The notes below the pieces were generated by a model. The model had not been told where the DNA came from. It did not search any database and saw nothing but the letters and a program-made list of their open reading frames with translations. 64,000 nt of DNA, taken from positions 1,237,001 through 1,301,000 of the forward strand of contig NZ_CP117969.2 of assembly GCF_028743515.2 (NCBI RefSeq). Direction: 5' to 3'. The position numbers were made by a program, and so were the translations under genes. Each line of letters opens with the position of its first letter. Within the stretch, counting starts at the first letter, position 1. This DNA is from Imtechella halotolerans. GTDB lineage: Bacteria > Bacteroidota > Bacteroidia > Flavobacteriales > Flavobacteriaceae. This document shows, piece by piece, positions 25,899-35,044 of this stretch.

Positions 25899-26381
25899 CT
25901 ACAATCCCAATACAGCCATTTTTATAGCTGCAATAGCAGCCTCAGTACCTTTATTACCATGTTTACCTCCACTTCTATCAATGGATTGCTGCAAGGTATT
26001 ATCCGTAAGAACACAAAAGATTACAGGTACATCATTTTGAAGGTTTAAATCCATTACTCCTTGTGTAACCCCACTACACACAAAATCAAAATGCTTAGTT
26101 TCACCTTGGATTACACATCCAATTGTAATAATAGCATCCAACTCATGGGTTTTTAACATCTTTTTAGCTCCATACACTAATTCAAAGCTGCCTGGCACAT
26201 CCCAACGAATAATATTTTGAGGAAGCGCACCACAGTCCACTAAAGCGTCATATGCCCCCTTAAATAATCCTTCAGTAATAGTAGGATTCCATTCTGAAAC
26301 AACTATCCCAAACCGAAGAGACTTCGCATTTGGGATAGTTGCTTTATCGTATTCTGATAAATTTTTATTTTCTGTTGCCAT
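25899..26381 (-). CDS. ribH: 6,7-dimethyl-8-ribityllumazine synthase
   Basis: Penultimate step of riboflavin synthesis: condenses the ribityl-aminouracil with dihydroxybutanone phosphate, usually as an icosahedral or pentameric shell. The 160-residue chain has S-E-W-N-P near residue 30, V-P-G-S-F-E-L-V, the catalytic-His segment C-V-I-Q-G-E-T-K-H-F-D-F, and the end segment N-K-G-T-E-A-A. It lies four bases behind the TPR gene and is followed by a strong terminator. Confidence 0.96.
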   Translation of the reverse strand: MATENKNLSEYDKATIPNAKSLRFGIVVSEWNPTITEGLFKGAYDALVDCGALPQNIIRWDVPGSFELVYGAKKMLKTHELDAIITIGCVIQGETKHFDFVCSGVTQGVMDLNLQNDVPVIFCVLTDNTLQQSIDRSGGKHGNKGTEAAIAAIKMAVLGL

Positions 26382-26385
26382 GATT

Positions 26386-27153
26386 TTATTTCATGTTTTC
26401 AGCCTTACCAATATAGATATCTATTGTTCGGCCCTCTTCACTATTTTCATGTTGTTCTTTAATTTGCTCAAAATACCCTAAAGCTTTATCATACTGCTTT
26501 AATTCTAAGGCAGTGATACCAGCTTTCAATAAGTACATTGGTGTTGTAAAGTCATTCTTGTTATGATTGAATGCTTTTACATAATACTCTAATGCCTCTT
26601 CAGGTTGTTTTAACTGAGCAAAAGCATCTCCAATATTCCCTTTAGCAAGTGCTCCTAAAACGGCATCATCACTACTAAATTTTTCAAGATGACTAATTGC
26701 TTCTTGATATTTACCAAGATTGATGTAAGCCATTCCAGCAGAATACTGAGCCAAATTAGCAGCTTTAGTACCTTTGTATTCTTCAATAATTTCTAATAAA
26801 CCATATTTTCCGTCAGCACCTTCTAAAGCCAAATTAAACAATGATTCTTTATCATCAGTAGAATTCACAGCTGCATCAAAATATTGTTGTGCTACAAACA
26901 TCTCATTCGAAGCCTCTACTTCTTTAGGTTCTAACACAAACTGACGATACAAAAGATATCCTAAACCTACCACTGCTAAAGCAGTAATAACTCCAATGAT
27001 TGCCTTCTGATTACGCTGAACCCACTGTTCGGTCTTAGAAGCACCAGCATCCAACGTGTTAAAAACTTCTGCTGTAGTACTGTGCAGATTTTCGTCCAAC
27101 TGTTGCTCTTCTTTATTTGCTGGCTTGTAGCCTCTTTTCTTGTAAGTAGCCAT
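26386..27153 (-). CDS. TPR membrane protein, YfgM-like
   Basis: 255 residues. A basic cytoplasmic N-terminus (M-A-T-Y-K-K-R-G-Y) is followed by one membrane helix (about 50-70, A-I-I-G-V-I-T-A-L-A-V-V-G-L-G) and TPR units to the end. These include Y-Q-E-A-I-S-H-L-E-K-F, P-E-E-A-L-E-Y-Y-V-K-A-F and Y-D-K-A-L-G-Y-F-E-Q-I. The layout matches YfgM-type ancillary proteins that hold TPRs outside the membrane near the Sec translocon. That role is by analogy only. It is co-transcribed with ribH. Confidence 0.83.
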   Translation of the reverse strand: MATYKKRGYKPANKEEQQLDENLHSTTAEVFNTLDAGASKTEQWVQRNQKAIIGVITALAVVGLGYLLYRQFVLEPKEVEASNEMFVAQQYFDAAVNSTDDKESLFNLALEGADGKYGLLEIIEEYKGTKAANLAQYSAGMAYINLGKYQEAISHLEKFSSDDAVLGALAKGNIGDAFAQLKQPEEALEYYVKAFNHNKNDFTTPMYLLKAGITALELKQYDKALGYFEQIKEQHENSEEGRTIDIYIGKAENMK

Positions 27154-27175
27154 AATTCTTAATTAATTAGTGGCG

Positions 27176-27183
27176 CAAAAATA
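27176..27183 (-). promoter_or_regulatory. -7 element for the TPR-ribH operon
   Basis: TATTTTTG on the minus strand, an exact TAnnTTTG match, 22 bases before the ATG at 27153. Confidence 0.5.
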
Positions 27184-27283
27184 TAATTTTTATTAATATA
27201 TAAAAGTCGTTTTTAGGGTTATTTTTTAATAATTAGGAATTCTTTTCGGAAATTCGCAGCAAATAATCTTCTTCTGTCTGCTC

Positions 27284-28363
27284 ATGATTTTACAGAAACT
27301 TTCACTTATCAATTACAAGAACTTTGATTCCAAATCATTTGAGTTTGCCTCAAAGATTAATTGCTTTGTAGGAAACAACGGAATTGGGAAGACAAATATA
27401 CTGGATGCTATATACCATCTTGGGTTTGGCAAAAGCTATTTTAATACTATTGCCTCTCAGAATGTACGCCATGGAGAAGATTTCTACGTTATCGAAGGTA
27501 ATTTTCAAAAAGATGGACGGGAAGAACACATCTTTTGTAGCTTAAAAAAAGGACAAAAAAAAGTAATTAAGCGAAATGGAAAAGCCTATGACAAATTTTC
27601 AGAACATTTAGGTCTTTTACCAGTAGTAATTATTTCACCTGCTGATCGTGATTTAATAACTGAGGGAAGCGAATTTAGAAGAAAGTTTATGGACAGTGTG
27701 ATCTCTCAATCAAACAAACCATATCTTGCTCAATTAATCAACTATCATAAAGTATTGTCTCAGCGAAATTCATTACTAAAATACTTTGCACTAAACAGTA
27801 CTTTTGATCCCACAACCTTAGAAATATACAACCAGCAATTGGAAGGTTATGGAAATTCAATTTATGAGACAAGAAAATCTTTTTTAGCAGAATTTATCCC
27901 TATCTTTAAATCGCGATATGAAGCTATATCCGGAGGTAAAGAAGATGTAGACATCGTATACGACAGTGATTTGCACTCGGCAGATCTAATGACCCTTTTC
28001 AATGAACAATTGTCTAAAGACAGAGCATTGCAATATACCAGTGTAGGTATTCATAAAGACGATCTACGCTTTGAGATAAATGGGTATCCTGTTAAAAAAT
28101 TTGGCAGTCAGGGGCAACAGAAATCATTTTTAATCGCGCTTAAACTTGCTCAATTTGAAGTCATAAAACAATTAACTCAGACAGACCCTATACTTTTACT
28201 TGACGATATTTTTGACAAACTTGACCAGCATAGAGTAGCGCATATAGTTTCGTTAGTAGCTAATAATAGTTTCGGACAACTATTTATTAGTGACACTCAT
28301 GCGGATCGAACAGAAGAAGTTGTAAAACAGACTCAACAATCATACGAACTTTTTAAAATATAA
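27284..28363 (+). CDS. recF: DNA replication and repair protein RecF
   Basis: SMC-like ATPase of 359 residues that loads RecA at single-strand gaps with RecO and RecR. Walker A is G-N-N-G-I-G-K-T-N near residue 30, the signature region [11 protein letters not shown] near 265, and Walker [12 protein letters not shown]. Length and motif spacing are normal. It heads a run with a lipoprotein (3-base gap) and a DUF721 gene. Confidence 0.95.
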   Translation: MILQKLSLINYKNFDSKSFEFASKINCFVGNNGIGKTNILDAIYHLGFGKSYFNTIASQNVRHGEDFYVIEGNFQKDGREEHIFCSLKKGQKKVIKRNGKAYDKFSEHLGLLPVVIISPADRDLITEGSEFRRKFMDSVISQSNKPYLAQLINYHKVLSQRNSLLKYFALNSTFDPTTLEIYNQQLEGYGNSIYETRKSFLAEFIPIFKSRYEAISGGKEDVDIVYDSDLHSADLMTLFNEQLSKDRALQYTSVGIHKDDLRFEINGYPVKKFGSQGQQKSFLIALKLAQFEVIKQLTQTDPILLLDDIFDKLDQHRVAHIVSLVANNSFGQLFISDTHADRTEEVVKQTQQSYELFKI

Positions 28364-28366
28364 TTT

Positions 28367-28783
28367 ATGAAACCTCTTTATCTAGGTATATTTCTAATCC
28401 TAACCTCTGCATGTAAAGGAATTTCAGAAGAGCAACTCTCTCATCTCAATGGGTATTGGGAAATTGCCTCTGTTACAACATCACAAGGCTCTACTAGAGA
28501 ATATACAGTAAGTACAACGATAGACTATATTGAGCTCACAGATTCGCTAAAAGGGTACCGGAAAAAAGTACAGCCTAATTTTGACGGGACTTATGTAACT
28601 AATGATGATGCTGAATATTTTAGTATTGAAAAACGAGATAAAACCTACTATATGCACTATCAAAATGAAATGGCGGAATGGCAAGAAGTATTAGAAGTTG
28701 TAGGAGAAAACGAATTTAGAACACGTAATGATTCTGGAAACACCTATACCTACAGACGCTATCAACCAATCAATATCAACTAA
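28367..28783 (+). CDS. Lipoprotein of unknown function, lipocalin-like
   Basis: 138 residues with a lipoprotein signal ending at L-T-S-A-C (Cys16). The mature part has the L-N-G-Y-W-E-I-A-S-V start common to lipocalin-like beta-barrel lipoproteins of Bacteroidota, followed by alternating beta strands. Its last base is shared with the start of the DUF721 gene. Why it sits between recF and a DUF721 gene is not known. Confidence 0.75.
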   Translation: MKPLYLGIFLILTSACKGISEEQLSHLNGYWEIASVTTSQGSTREYTVSTTIDYIELTDSLKGYRKKVQPNFDGTYVTNDDAEYFSIEKRDKTYYMHYQNEMAEWQEVLEVVGENEFRTRNDSGNTYTYRRYQPININ

Positions 28784-29079
28784 TGGCTAAACGCAATAAC
28801 GACCATCTTTCTTTAAGTGAAGTATTAAAGGCTTTTGTAGAAACAAACAAACTAGATAAGGGAATCGACAAAATACAAGTTCAAAACGCTTGGAGTGATT
28901 TAATGGGACCTGGAGTTAACAATTACACGCAAGAAGTAACGCTTAAAAATGATATTCTTTATGTACAACTTTCCTCTTCCGTATTAAGGGAAGAATTGAG
29001 TTATGGAAAAGATAAAATAGTTCAGATGTTAAATGAGTCATTAGGCAAAGATGTTGTAAAAAGTATTGTTCTTCGTTAA
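28783..29079 (+). CDS. DUF721 (DciA-like) protein
   Basis: 98 residues. The conserved N-terminal helix region L-S-E-V-L-K-A-F-V-E and V-Q-N-A-W-S-D-L-M-G-P are followed by the beta-hairpin L-Y-V-Q-L-S-S-S-V-L-R-E-E-L and I-V-L-R at the end. DUF721 proteins near recF/dnaA are linked to DciA, the ancestral loader of the replicative helicase. The proximity to recF fits a DNA-replication role, but that remains inference. Confidence 0.8.
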   Translation: MAKRNNDHLSLSEVLKAFVETNKLDKGIDKIQVQNAWSDLMGPGVNNYTQEVTLKNDILYVQLSSSVLREELSYGKDKIVQMLNESLGKDVVKSIVLR

Positions 29080-29152
29080 ATATTCTATTTAATGACTATG
29101 AGTTTTGTACTTTTAGACGCTATTTGAAAACAGAAAAATACGGATTAAAAGC

Positions 29153-30628
29153 ATGAATCTAACCATAGAAAACATTCTCCTTGTAGGCTCTTTACTTCTA
29201 TTTATCAGCATTATTGCAGGGAAAACTTCCTATCGATTTGGTGTTCCAATTTTGGTATTGTTTTTAGCCGTTGGAATGCTAGCAGGTTCAGAAGGCATAG
29301 GTGGAATCTACTTTAACGATCCTCAAATTGCACAATTCATAGGTATAGTTTCTCTTAATTTCATACTATTTTCCGGAGGACTAGATACTAGTTGGAACGC
29401 AATCAAACCTGTACTGAAACAAGGTATTGCATTATCTACTCTGGGTGTGTTGATAACCGCCGTTAGTCTTGGTATATTTGTGTGGCAAGTCACTGATTTC
29501 ACTTTGTATGAGGGTTTACTTTTAGGAGCTATTGTATCATCTACAGATGCAGCAGCTGTTTTTTCTATACTAAGGGGTAAAAGCCTAGCGCTTAAAAGCA
29601 ATTTACGTCCTACATTGGAGTTAGAAAGCGGAAGTAATGATCCTATGGCATATGTTCTTACCATTGCCTTTTTAGGATTAGTTGTTAACCCAGGTGTCAG
29701 TCTTTGGAGCATTGTCCCCTTATTTTTCCAACAAATGGTTCTAGGAGGACTTGCAGGATGGGGATTTGGTTGGTTAAGTAAGGTAATTATCAACCGTATT
29801 AGACTGGATTTTGACGGGCTCTATCCCGTGCTAGCAGTCGCTCTAATGTTTATTACCTTTTCATTTACCGATTTTATAGGTGGAAATGGATTCCTCGCTG
29901 TGTATTTATGTGCGGTTTATCTAGGTAATCAAGACCTAATTCATAAAAAAACAATTATTAAAATGTTTGACGGTCTGGCATGGCTGATGCAAATTGTATT
30001 GTTTCTTACTTTAGGGCTATTAGTATTTCCTTCAGAAATAGTTCCTGTTATGGGTATAGGAATGATGATAGCTGCATTTCTTATTTTTATTGCTAGACCA
30101 CTCAGTGTATTTATTAGCCTTCTTCCATTTAAAATGAAACTTCGTAGACGTTTTTATATTTCTTGGGTTGGTCTAAGAGGAGCAGTCCCTATTGTATTTG
30201 CGACTTATCCTCTATTGGCAGGTATTGACAAGGCTCATATGATTTTTAATATTGTTTTCTTTATTTCACTTACTTCCGTCCTTTTACAAGGTACCACTTT
30301 ATCTGTACTGGCTAAATGGTTAAATGTAGCATTACCAGAAAAAGTAAAACCCAAAGATCCTGTAGATACCTTTCTCTCTGAACACCCAAAAACAGCTATG
30401 GAAGAGATTAAAATAGCTCCTACAGCCCTTGCCGTGGGACAGAAAATTGTTAACCTCAAATTTCCAAAGCGAGCCATTATTGCCATGATACAACGCAATG
30501 GAAAATACTTAACACCAAATGGAAACACAATAATTGAAGCAAACGATCTTCTAATTGTACTCTCTGATGATAAATCAGGAATAGAAGAGGCATACCATTC
30601 GTTAGGAACCCCTAGTGAAGATCAATAA
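29153..30628 (+). CDS. Potassium/proton antiporter, CPA1 type with TrkA-C domain
   Basis: 491 residues. About 12 membrane helices (1-390) include the core motifs F-S-G-G-L-D-T-S-W, S-S-T-D-A-A-A-V-F and E-S-G-S-N-D-P-M-A (ion-binding Asp). A cytoplasmic TrkA-C domain (about 405-485, K-I-A-P-T-A-L-A-V-G-Q-K-I-V) follows, ending in L-I-V-L-S-D-D. This is the CvrA/NhaP2 layout, which exchanges K+ (or Na+) for H+ across the inner membrane. It has its own transcript and faces ndk across a shared hairpin. Confidence 0.92.
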   Translation: MNLTIENILLVGSLLLFISIIAGKTSYRFGVPILVLFLAVGMLAGSEGIGGIYFNDPQIAQFIGIVSLNFILFSGGLDTSWNAIKPVLKQGIALSTLGVLITAVSLGIFVWQVTDFTLYEGLLLGAIVSSTDAAAVFSILRGKSLALKSNLRPTLELESGSNDPMAYVLTIAFLGLVVNPGVSLWSIVPLFFQQMVLGGLAGWGFGWLSKVIINRIRLDFDGLYPVLAVALMFITFSFTDFIGGNGFLAVYLCAVYLGNQDLIHKKTIIKMFDGLAWLMQIVLFLTLGLLVFPSEIVPVMGIGMMIAAFLIFIARPLSVFISLLPFKMKLRRRFYISWVGLRGAVPIVFATYPLLAGIDKAHMIFNIVFFISLTSVLLQGTTLSVLAKWLNVALPEKVKPKDPVDTFLSEHPKTAMEEIKIAPTALAVGQKIVNLKFPKRAIIAMIQRNGKYLTPNGNTIIEANDLLIVLSDDKSGIEEAYHSLGTPSEDQ

Positions 30629-30642
30629 TACCTTATATTAAA

Positions 30643-30664
30643 ATAGCCCGGAAATCCGGGCTAT
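30643..30664. terminator. Bidirectional terminator-like hairpin (antiporter / ndk)
   Basis: Perfect 9-base arms ATAGCCCGG (30643-30651) and CCGGGCTAT (30656-30664) between two convergent genes. T-tracts are weak on both sides, so efficiency is uncertain. Confidence 0.7.
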
Positions 30665-30696
30665 AATTTACTTTACAATGAACTAGTAAATAGGCA

Positions 30697-31116
30697 TTAG
30701 AATATTTCTCTTCCAGCAAAATGGAATGCACCTTCAATAGCAGCATTCTCATCGCTATCAGAACCATGAACTGCATTTTCTCCAATTGAAGAAGCATATT
30801 TCTTACGAATAGTACCTTCAGCAGCCTCCGCAGGATTAGTAGCTCCAATCAAAGTACGAAAATCTGCAACCGCATTTTCTTTCTCAAGAATAGCAGCTAC
30901 GATCGGTCCACGTGTCATGAATTCAACCAATTCTCCAAAGAATGGACGCTCTTTGTGTATTGCATAAAATGCCTCAGCATCACGCTTACTTAATTGAGTG
31001 TATTTCATCGCTACGATTTTGAAACCACCTTCATTAATCATATTTAATATCCCTCCGATGTAACCTTTTTCTACTGCATCGGGCTTAATCATGGTAAATG
31101 TTCTATTTGTTGCCAT
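30697..31116 (-). CDS. ndk: Nucleoside diphosphate kinase
   Basis: 139 residues. Moves the gamma-phosphate between NTPs and NDPs through a phospho-histidine. Motifs: [10 protein letters not shown] near the start and the active-site N-A-V-H-G-S-D-S segment. The ATG at 31116 is chosen because a full promoter (31133-31162) lies directly upstream. The open frame continuing to 31212 would run through that promoter. Confidence 0.97.
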   Translation of the reverse strand: MATNRTFTMIKPDAVEKGYIGGILNMINEGGFKIVAMKYTQLSKRDAEAFYAIHKERPFFGELVEFMTRGPIVAAILEKENAVADFRTLIGATNPAEAAEGTIRKKYASSIGENAVHGSDSDENAAIEGAFHFAGREIF

Positions 31117-31132
31117 TTGATAAAATTTTGTG

Positions 31133-31162
31133 CAAAAGTAATTTTTTTCCACGTAACTACAA
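31133..31162 (-). promoter_or_regulatory. ndk promoter, textbook Bacteroidota type
   Basis: On the minus strand: TTG (31162-31160), exactly 19 bases, then TACTTTTG (31140-31133). The -7 element ends 16 bases before the ATG. This is the best promoter in the window. It lies just behind the stop of the PhoD-like gene, so ndk does not depend on read-through. Confidence 0.82.
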
Positions 31163-31168
31163 GTCCAC

Positions 31169-32206
31169 TTAATAGGTTTGTTTAAACTCCTGAAGAACAA
31201 GACCACCATCACCTATCATTTCCATGTGTACAAGTCTGTCTTTAAAATCAAAGCGCAATACTCCGAAACTCTTTGAATTAATTACTTCACCCACTCTATA
31301 CCTATTGGATTCCCCTGAATAGGACTCATAGGTATGGGTAAGACCACTAGAAGTAAAATCAATTAACGGATACTCAAGTCCGGAAACAGTAGTCTTTGAA
31401 AATTCGGAAATATGTCGATCTCCAGAAAGTAATATAACCCCTTTTGCTTTTGAGTCAACAATAAGCGCTTTCAACTTATCCACTTCATGAGGCATATTAC
31501 CCCAAGTTTCAAATCCATGTTCAGCAGACAAAATTTGAACACTGCTTACAATTAGATTAAAATCAGCTTTTGATTTTTTCAATTCTAACTCTAGCCATTT
31601 CCATTGCGCATCTCCAAGCATACTTCCTTGTCCATATGTATTAGGTTGAAATCGCTTTCCTTTCACCTCTGAAGGTGTTAATTCAGTTCTGAAATACCTG
31701 GTATCTAAAACAATGATTTTTACACTTCCCTTTTTAAATTGAAGCGTTTCAGCATGATAAACTCCTTCTTGCTTCCTACGTACATCCTCTTGCGGTACTC
31801 CTATAAAATCGAGAAAAAGTTGTTGGCTTCCTTGTTTAGCATGAAATTCAATTCCACCGTCATTTAATCCGTAATCATGATCATCCCAAGTACCCATTAT
31901 AGGTACATTTTGAACCAATTCCGCATACCCCTTTTGATTTAACTGTTGTTGGTAGTCAGCCTTTAAACGGTTCATATCATCAGTGTCTGAATAAATATTA
32001 TCACCTCCCCAGATCCATACAGCAGGCTTAACATTAAGCACGTCATCCCAAAGTGGATTTATTCGATTTTGCATATTACAAGAACCAAAAGCAATTAAAG
32101 CTTCATCAGCTTTATTGACAAAAACTTCCTTATTGGAAACTGCTTTAGTTACACAACTTTGTGTAGTAATCAAGAGCACGGTAAGAGCAGCTAATTGTTT
32201 TATCAT
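31169..32206 (-). CDS. PhoD-like alkaline phosphatase/phosphodiesterase lipoprotein
   Basis: 345 residues, lipobox at L-L-I-T-T-Q-S-C (Cys18). Metallophosphatase motifs of the PhoD family: F-G-S-C-N near residue 40, [24 protein letters not shown] (metal-binding D and H), L-D-T-R-Y-F-R and [10 protein letters not shown]. It releases phosphate from organic esters at the outer face of the cell. No Pho-box-like regulator is seen nearby. Confidence 0.92.
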   Translation of the reverse strand: MIKQLAALTVLLITTQSCVTKAVSNKEVFVNKADEALIAFGSCNMQNRINPLWDDVLNVKPAVWIWGGDNIYSDTDDMNRLKADYQQQLNQKGYAELVQNVPIMGTWDDHDYGLNDGGIEFHAKQGSQQLFLDFIGVPQEDVRRKQEGVYHAETLQFKKGSVKIIVLDTRYFRTELTPSEVKGKRFQPNTYGQGSMLGDAQWKWLELELKKSKADFNLIVSSVQILSAEHGFETWGNMPHEVDKLKALIVDSKAKGVILLSGDRHISEFSKTTVSGLEYPLIDFTSSGLTHTYESYSGESNRYRVGEVINSKSFGVLRFDFKDRLVHMEMIGDGGLVLQEFKQTY

Positions 32207-32219
32207 TATTATCTCATTT

Positions 32220-32250
32220 TTGTGTAAAACAAAACTACCACATATATTTG
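32220..32250 (+). promoter_or_regulatory. nrnA promoter, overlapping a divergent phoD-like -7 element
   Basis: Plus strand: TTG (32220-32222), 20 bases, TATATTTG (32243-32250), 35 bases before the nrnA ATG. Minus strand: TAGTTTTG (32237-32230), 23 bases before the PhoD-like ATG. The two promoters interleave, so use of one may limit the other. A second, weaker plus-strand option is TTG 32248-32250 with TATCTTAG at 32272. Confidence 0.55.
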
Positions 32251-32285
32251 AATTGCTACATTATTAAATTGTATCTTAGTCCGCC

Positions 32286-33302
32286 ATGAAAACAAGCGAC
32301 ATAATCACAGCCAAAGAATGGCTGACTGAACCTAAAAAAATTGTTATTATTCCACATAAAAACCCTGATGGTGATGCTATGGGAAGTGCTTTAGGGCTTT
32401 ACCATTGGCTTATCCAAAAACACCATGAAGTTACCGTAATTGCACCCAATGAATACCCTCTTTTTTTAAAATGGATGCCCGGTGATGACAGGGTGCTTAT
32501 TTATGAAAGTAATAGTACTAAGGCAAATTCACTTTTGTTAGAGGCCGACATCATATTTACTGTTGATTTTAATGCCCTTTCACGTATAGAAGAAATGCAA
32601 GGAGGATTAAAAGATACTAAAGCTAAATTTATAATGATAGATCATCATCAAGCGCCAGAAGATTATGCTGCTGTCACCTATTCTGATGTTACTATGAGCT
32701 CGACTTGTGAAATGGTTTATAATTTCATGAGTGCCCTTGGAGATGCGTCTTTACTTAATAAGGATGTGGCCACATGTTTATATACAGGTATTATGACAGA
32801 TACCGGCTCTTTTAGGTTTGCTTCTACGACTCCAGAAACACATAGAGTAGTGGCAAGTTTAATAGAGAACGGAGCAGAAAATGCCACAATTCATAATAAT
32901 ATATATGATTCGAATTCGTTTCATAAATTACAATTACTGGGAGTTGCATTAAAAAACCTAGTATACATGGAAGCATATCATACGGCTTATATAACGCTTA
33001 CTCGTGCTGAACTTGACGCTCACCAATTCAAAAAAGGAGACACTGAAGGTTTTGTAAACTATGGCCTTTCTATAAATGGAGCAAAATTGGCTGCGATTTT
33101 TATCGAAAGCGAACAAGACAATTATGTTAAAATCTCACTCCGCTCTAAAGGTTCTTTTGATGTGAATACTTTTGCCAGACGATATTATAATGGTGGTGGT
33201 CATATCAATGCTGCTGGTGGTCGCAGTGATAAACCTTTACAGGAAACCATTGCGGATTTCAAAAACTATGTTGCTCACTATCAAAACGAACTCTCTTTAT
33301 AG
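32286..33302 (+). CDS. nrnA: Bifunctional oligoribonuclease / PAP phosphatase NrnA
   Basis: 338 residues of the DHH/DHHA1 family. It degrades nano-RNAs (2-5 nt) and dephosphorylates 3'-phosphoadenosine 5'-phosphate. Motifs: I-P-H-K-N-P-D-G-D-A-M-G-S (motif I), T-V-D-F-N, the D-H-H-Q-A-P signature, Y-T-G-I-M-T-D-T-G-S-F, and the closing G-G-G-H-I-N-A-A-G-G of DHHA1. GldI starts one base after its stop codon. Confidence 0.95.
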   Translation: MKTSDIITAKEWLTEPKKIVIIPHKNPDGDAMGSALGLYHWLIQKHHEVTVIAPNEYPLFLKWMPGDDRVLIYESNSTKANSLLLEADIIFTVDFNALSRIEEMQGGLKDTKAKFIMIDHHQAPEDYAAVTYSDVTMSSTCEMVYNFMSALGDASLLNKDVATCLYTGIMTDTGSFRFASTTPETHRVVASLIENGAENATIHNNIYDSNSFHKLQLLGVALKNLVYMEAYHTAYITLTRAELDAHQFKKGDTEGFVNYGLSINGAKLAAIFIESEQDNYVKISLRSKGSFDVNTFARRYYNGGGHINAAGGRSDKPLQETIADFKNYVAHYQNELSL

Positions 33303-33848
33303 ATGAAAGCTCTACCCCTATTCTTATTGATTATACTAATGGCATCTTGTGGTGAACCAGAAGCAAGACGTCCTCTATCTGTTCGCTCGGCTACTTTCTT
33401 AAAGGAATCCGTAGAAAGAAATAAGGCTAAATTATCACAAGAACAAGCATATATTAAAAAGCTAATAGAGCGTGATTCGGTTTTAGATTTTATCGCTTCA
33501 AAAGATGGTTTTTGGTATGCCTATAAATCTAAAAATGATCAAGTTATAGAAACAGCGCAGCCTGAAGATTTAGTTACTTTCAGCTATGAAATATCGAATC
33601 TGGATCAACAAGTTCTATACTCAAAAAACACATTAGGTGTAATTACCTATAAAGTTGACAAGGAGGAATTATTTCAAGGATTACGTAGTGCCATTAAATT
33701 GATGAAACCAGATGAAACTATTTTTTGTTACTTCCCATCTGAACTGGCATATGGATATACTGGAGATCAAGATAAAATTACCAGTAATCAACCTATAGCC
33801 TGTGAAATAACTTTACACAGCATTAAAAAAGAAACACAAAAACAATAA
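33303..33848 (+). CDS. gldI: Gliding motility lipoprotein GldI (FKBP-type PPIase)
   Basis: 181 residues with a lipoprotein signal (L-I-I-L-M-A-S-C, Cys16). After an alpha-helical stretch it has an FKBP domain (about 75-175: V-T-F-S-Y-E-I, F-Q-G-L-R-S-A-I-K-L-M-K, S-E-L-A-Y-G-Y-T-G). GldI is required for gliding in Flavobacterium johnsoniae and is thought to fold exported gliding or secretion components. It is tightly coupled to nrnA and followed by a second PPIase gene, as in relatives. The presence of gldI agrees with the T9SS cassette at 52.8-60.4 kb. Confidence 0.93.
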   Translation: MKALPLFLLIILMASCGEPEARRPLSVRSATFLKESVERNKAKLSQEQAYIKKLIERDSVLDFIASKDGFWYAYKSKNDQVIETAQPEDLVTFSYEISNLDQQVLYSKNTLGVITYKVDKEELFQGLRSAIKLMKPDETIFCYFPSELAYGYTGDQDKITSNQPIACEITLHSIKKETQKQ

Positions 33849-33874
33849 CTAAATTTAATTAATAACAATCCCAT

Positions 33875-34993
33875 ATGAAAAATTTCATTTTAGTATGTGC
33901 AATAGCACTTGGGTTAACCTCATGTACCTCTTCCAAATACCCACATTTGGGGGATGGTGTCTTTGCTGACATCCAAACCACCAAAGGGAATATGGTGGTA
34001 AAGCTTACCTATAAAGAGACACCAAATACGGTGGCCAATTTTGTTTCCCTGGCTGAAGGCACAAATACCTTAGTAGCAGACAGTTTAAAAGGAAAGCCTT
34101 ATTACGACGGTGTTATTTTTCACCGCGTTATACAAGATTTTATGATTCAAGGAGGAGACCCAACAGGAACTGGTATGGGAAGTCCTGGGTATAAATTTGA
34201 AGATGAGATCGTAGATACCCTACGTCACAGTAAAAAAGGAATTCTATCTATGGCTAATGCTGGCCCTGGTACGAATGGAAGTCAATTTTTTATTACCCAT
34301 GTACCTACACCCCACCTTGATGGTCGCCATACAGTATTTGGAGAAGTAGTAGAAGGCGTTGCGGTAATAGACTCTATTGCCAGCGTAAAAACTGGACCAG
34401 GTAATAGACCAGAAACTCCAGTGGTTATCAATAAAATAGTTATCATTAAAAATGGGAAAGAGGCAAAGTCATTTGACGCGGCGAAAGTATTCAGTAACTA
34501 TATGCAAGAAGTAACACGTAAAGAAAAGGAACGTGAAGAAAAAATGGAGGCTGCTAAAGCAGCATTTACAGCAGCCATTATCGAGGATGAAGCTAAAGCT
34601 ACTGTACTTCCTTCAGGATTAAAAATATTATTTACTCATCAAGGTGAAGGCCCTAAACCTAACCACACACAATCGGTATTAATCAATTATGCTGGATACC
34701 TTACTGATGGTACCTTATTTGACACTAGTTGGTTATCTGTTGCTGAAACTTATGGCGCCGTTATTCCACAGAAAATGCAAGCTGATGGATATAAACCATT
34801 CGCTATGCCTTACAATGAATCAGCTACCCTTATCCCTGGATTTAAAGAGGCTATGCTTTCTATGAAAGTTGGAGATAAAGTTCGCATTTTCATACCATCA
34901 TTTTTAGGATACGGTGAACGAGGAGCAGGCAATGTAATTCCTCCTAACAGTGATATAATTTTTGATTTAGAATTAGTTGGAATTGCTGAATAA
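33875..34993 (+). CDS. Exported peptidyl-prolyl isomerase: cyclophilin-FKBP fusion lipoprotein
   Basis: 372 residues. Lipobox G-L-T-S-C (Cys17). A cyclophilin domain (about 30-195) carries [15 protein letters not shown] and G-S-Q-F-F-I-T. A Lys/Glu-rich helix (about 205-240) links it to an FKBP domain (about 245-372) with [22 protein letters not shown] and Y-G-E-R-G. Two unrelated isomerase folds on one lipid-anchored chain suggest a folding station at the outer membrane or periplasm. Same operon as gldI. Confidence 0.93.
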   Translation: MKNFILVCAIALGLTSCTSSKYPHLGDGVFADIQTTKGNMVVKLTYKETPNTVANFVSLAEGTNTLVADSLKGKPYYDGVIFHRVIQDFMIQGGDPTGTGMGSPGYKFEDEIVDTLRHSKKGILSMANAGPGTNGSQFFITHVPTPHLDGRHTVFGEVVEGVAVIDSIASVKTGPGNRPETPVVINKIVIIKNGKEAKSFDAAKVFSNYMQEVTRKEKEREEKMEAAKAAFTAAIIEDEAKATVLPSGLKILFTHQGEGPKPNHTQSVLINYAGYLTDGTLFDTSWLSVAETYGAVIPQKMQADGYKPFAMPYNESATLIPGFKEAMLSMKVGDKVRIFIPSFLGYGERGAGNVIPPNSDIIFDLELVGIAE

Positions 34994-35011
34994 TTCATAT
35001 AATCAATTCAT

Positions 35012-35039
35012 AAAAGCCTCTACGTCCGTAGGGGCTTTT
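35012..35039. terminator. Bidirectional terminator (PPIase operon / lytT-lytS)
   Basis: Arms AAAAGCCTCTACG (35012-35024) and CGTAGGGGCTTTT (35027-35039), 13 pairs with one G-T. The A/T ends supply a U-tract on either strand. It lies between convergent operons. Confidence 0.88.
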
Positions 35040-35044
35040 GTTTT

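Noticed and set aside
29323-29793. 156-residue open frame on the minus strand
   Set aside because: It lies fully inside the K+/H+ antiporter gene, has no recognisable motif and reads as the antisense of membrane-helix codons.
31117-31212. N-terminal extension of ndk
   Set aside because: It would translate through a perfect promoter, and the protein family starts at the ATG at 31116.
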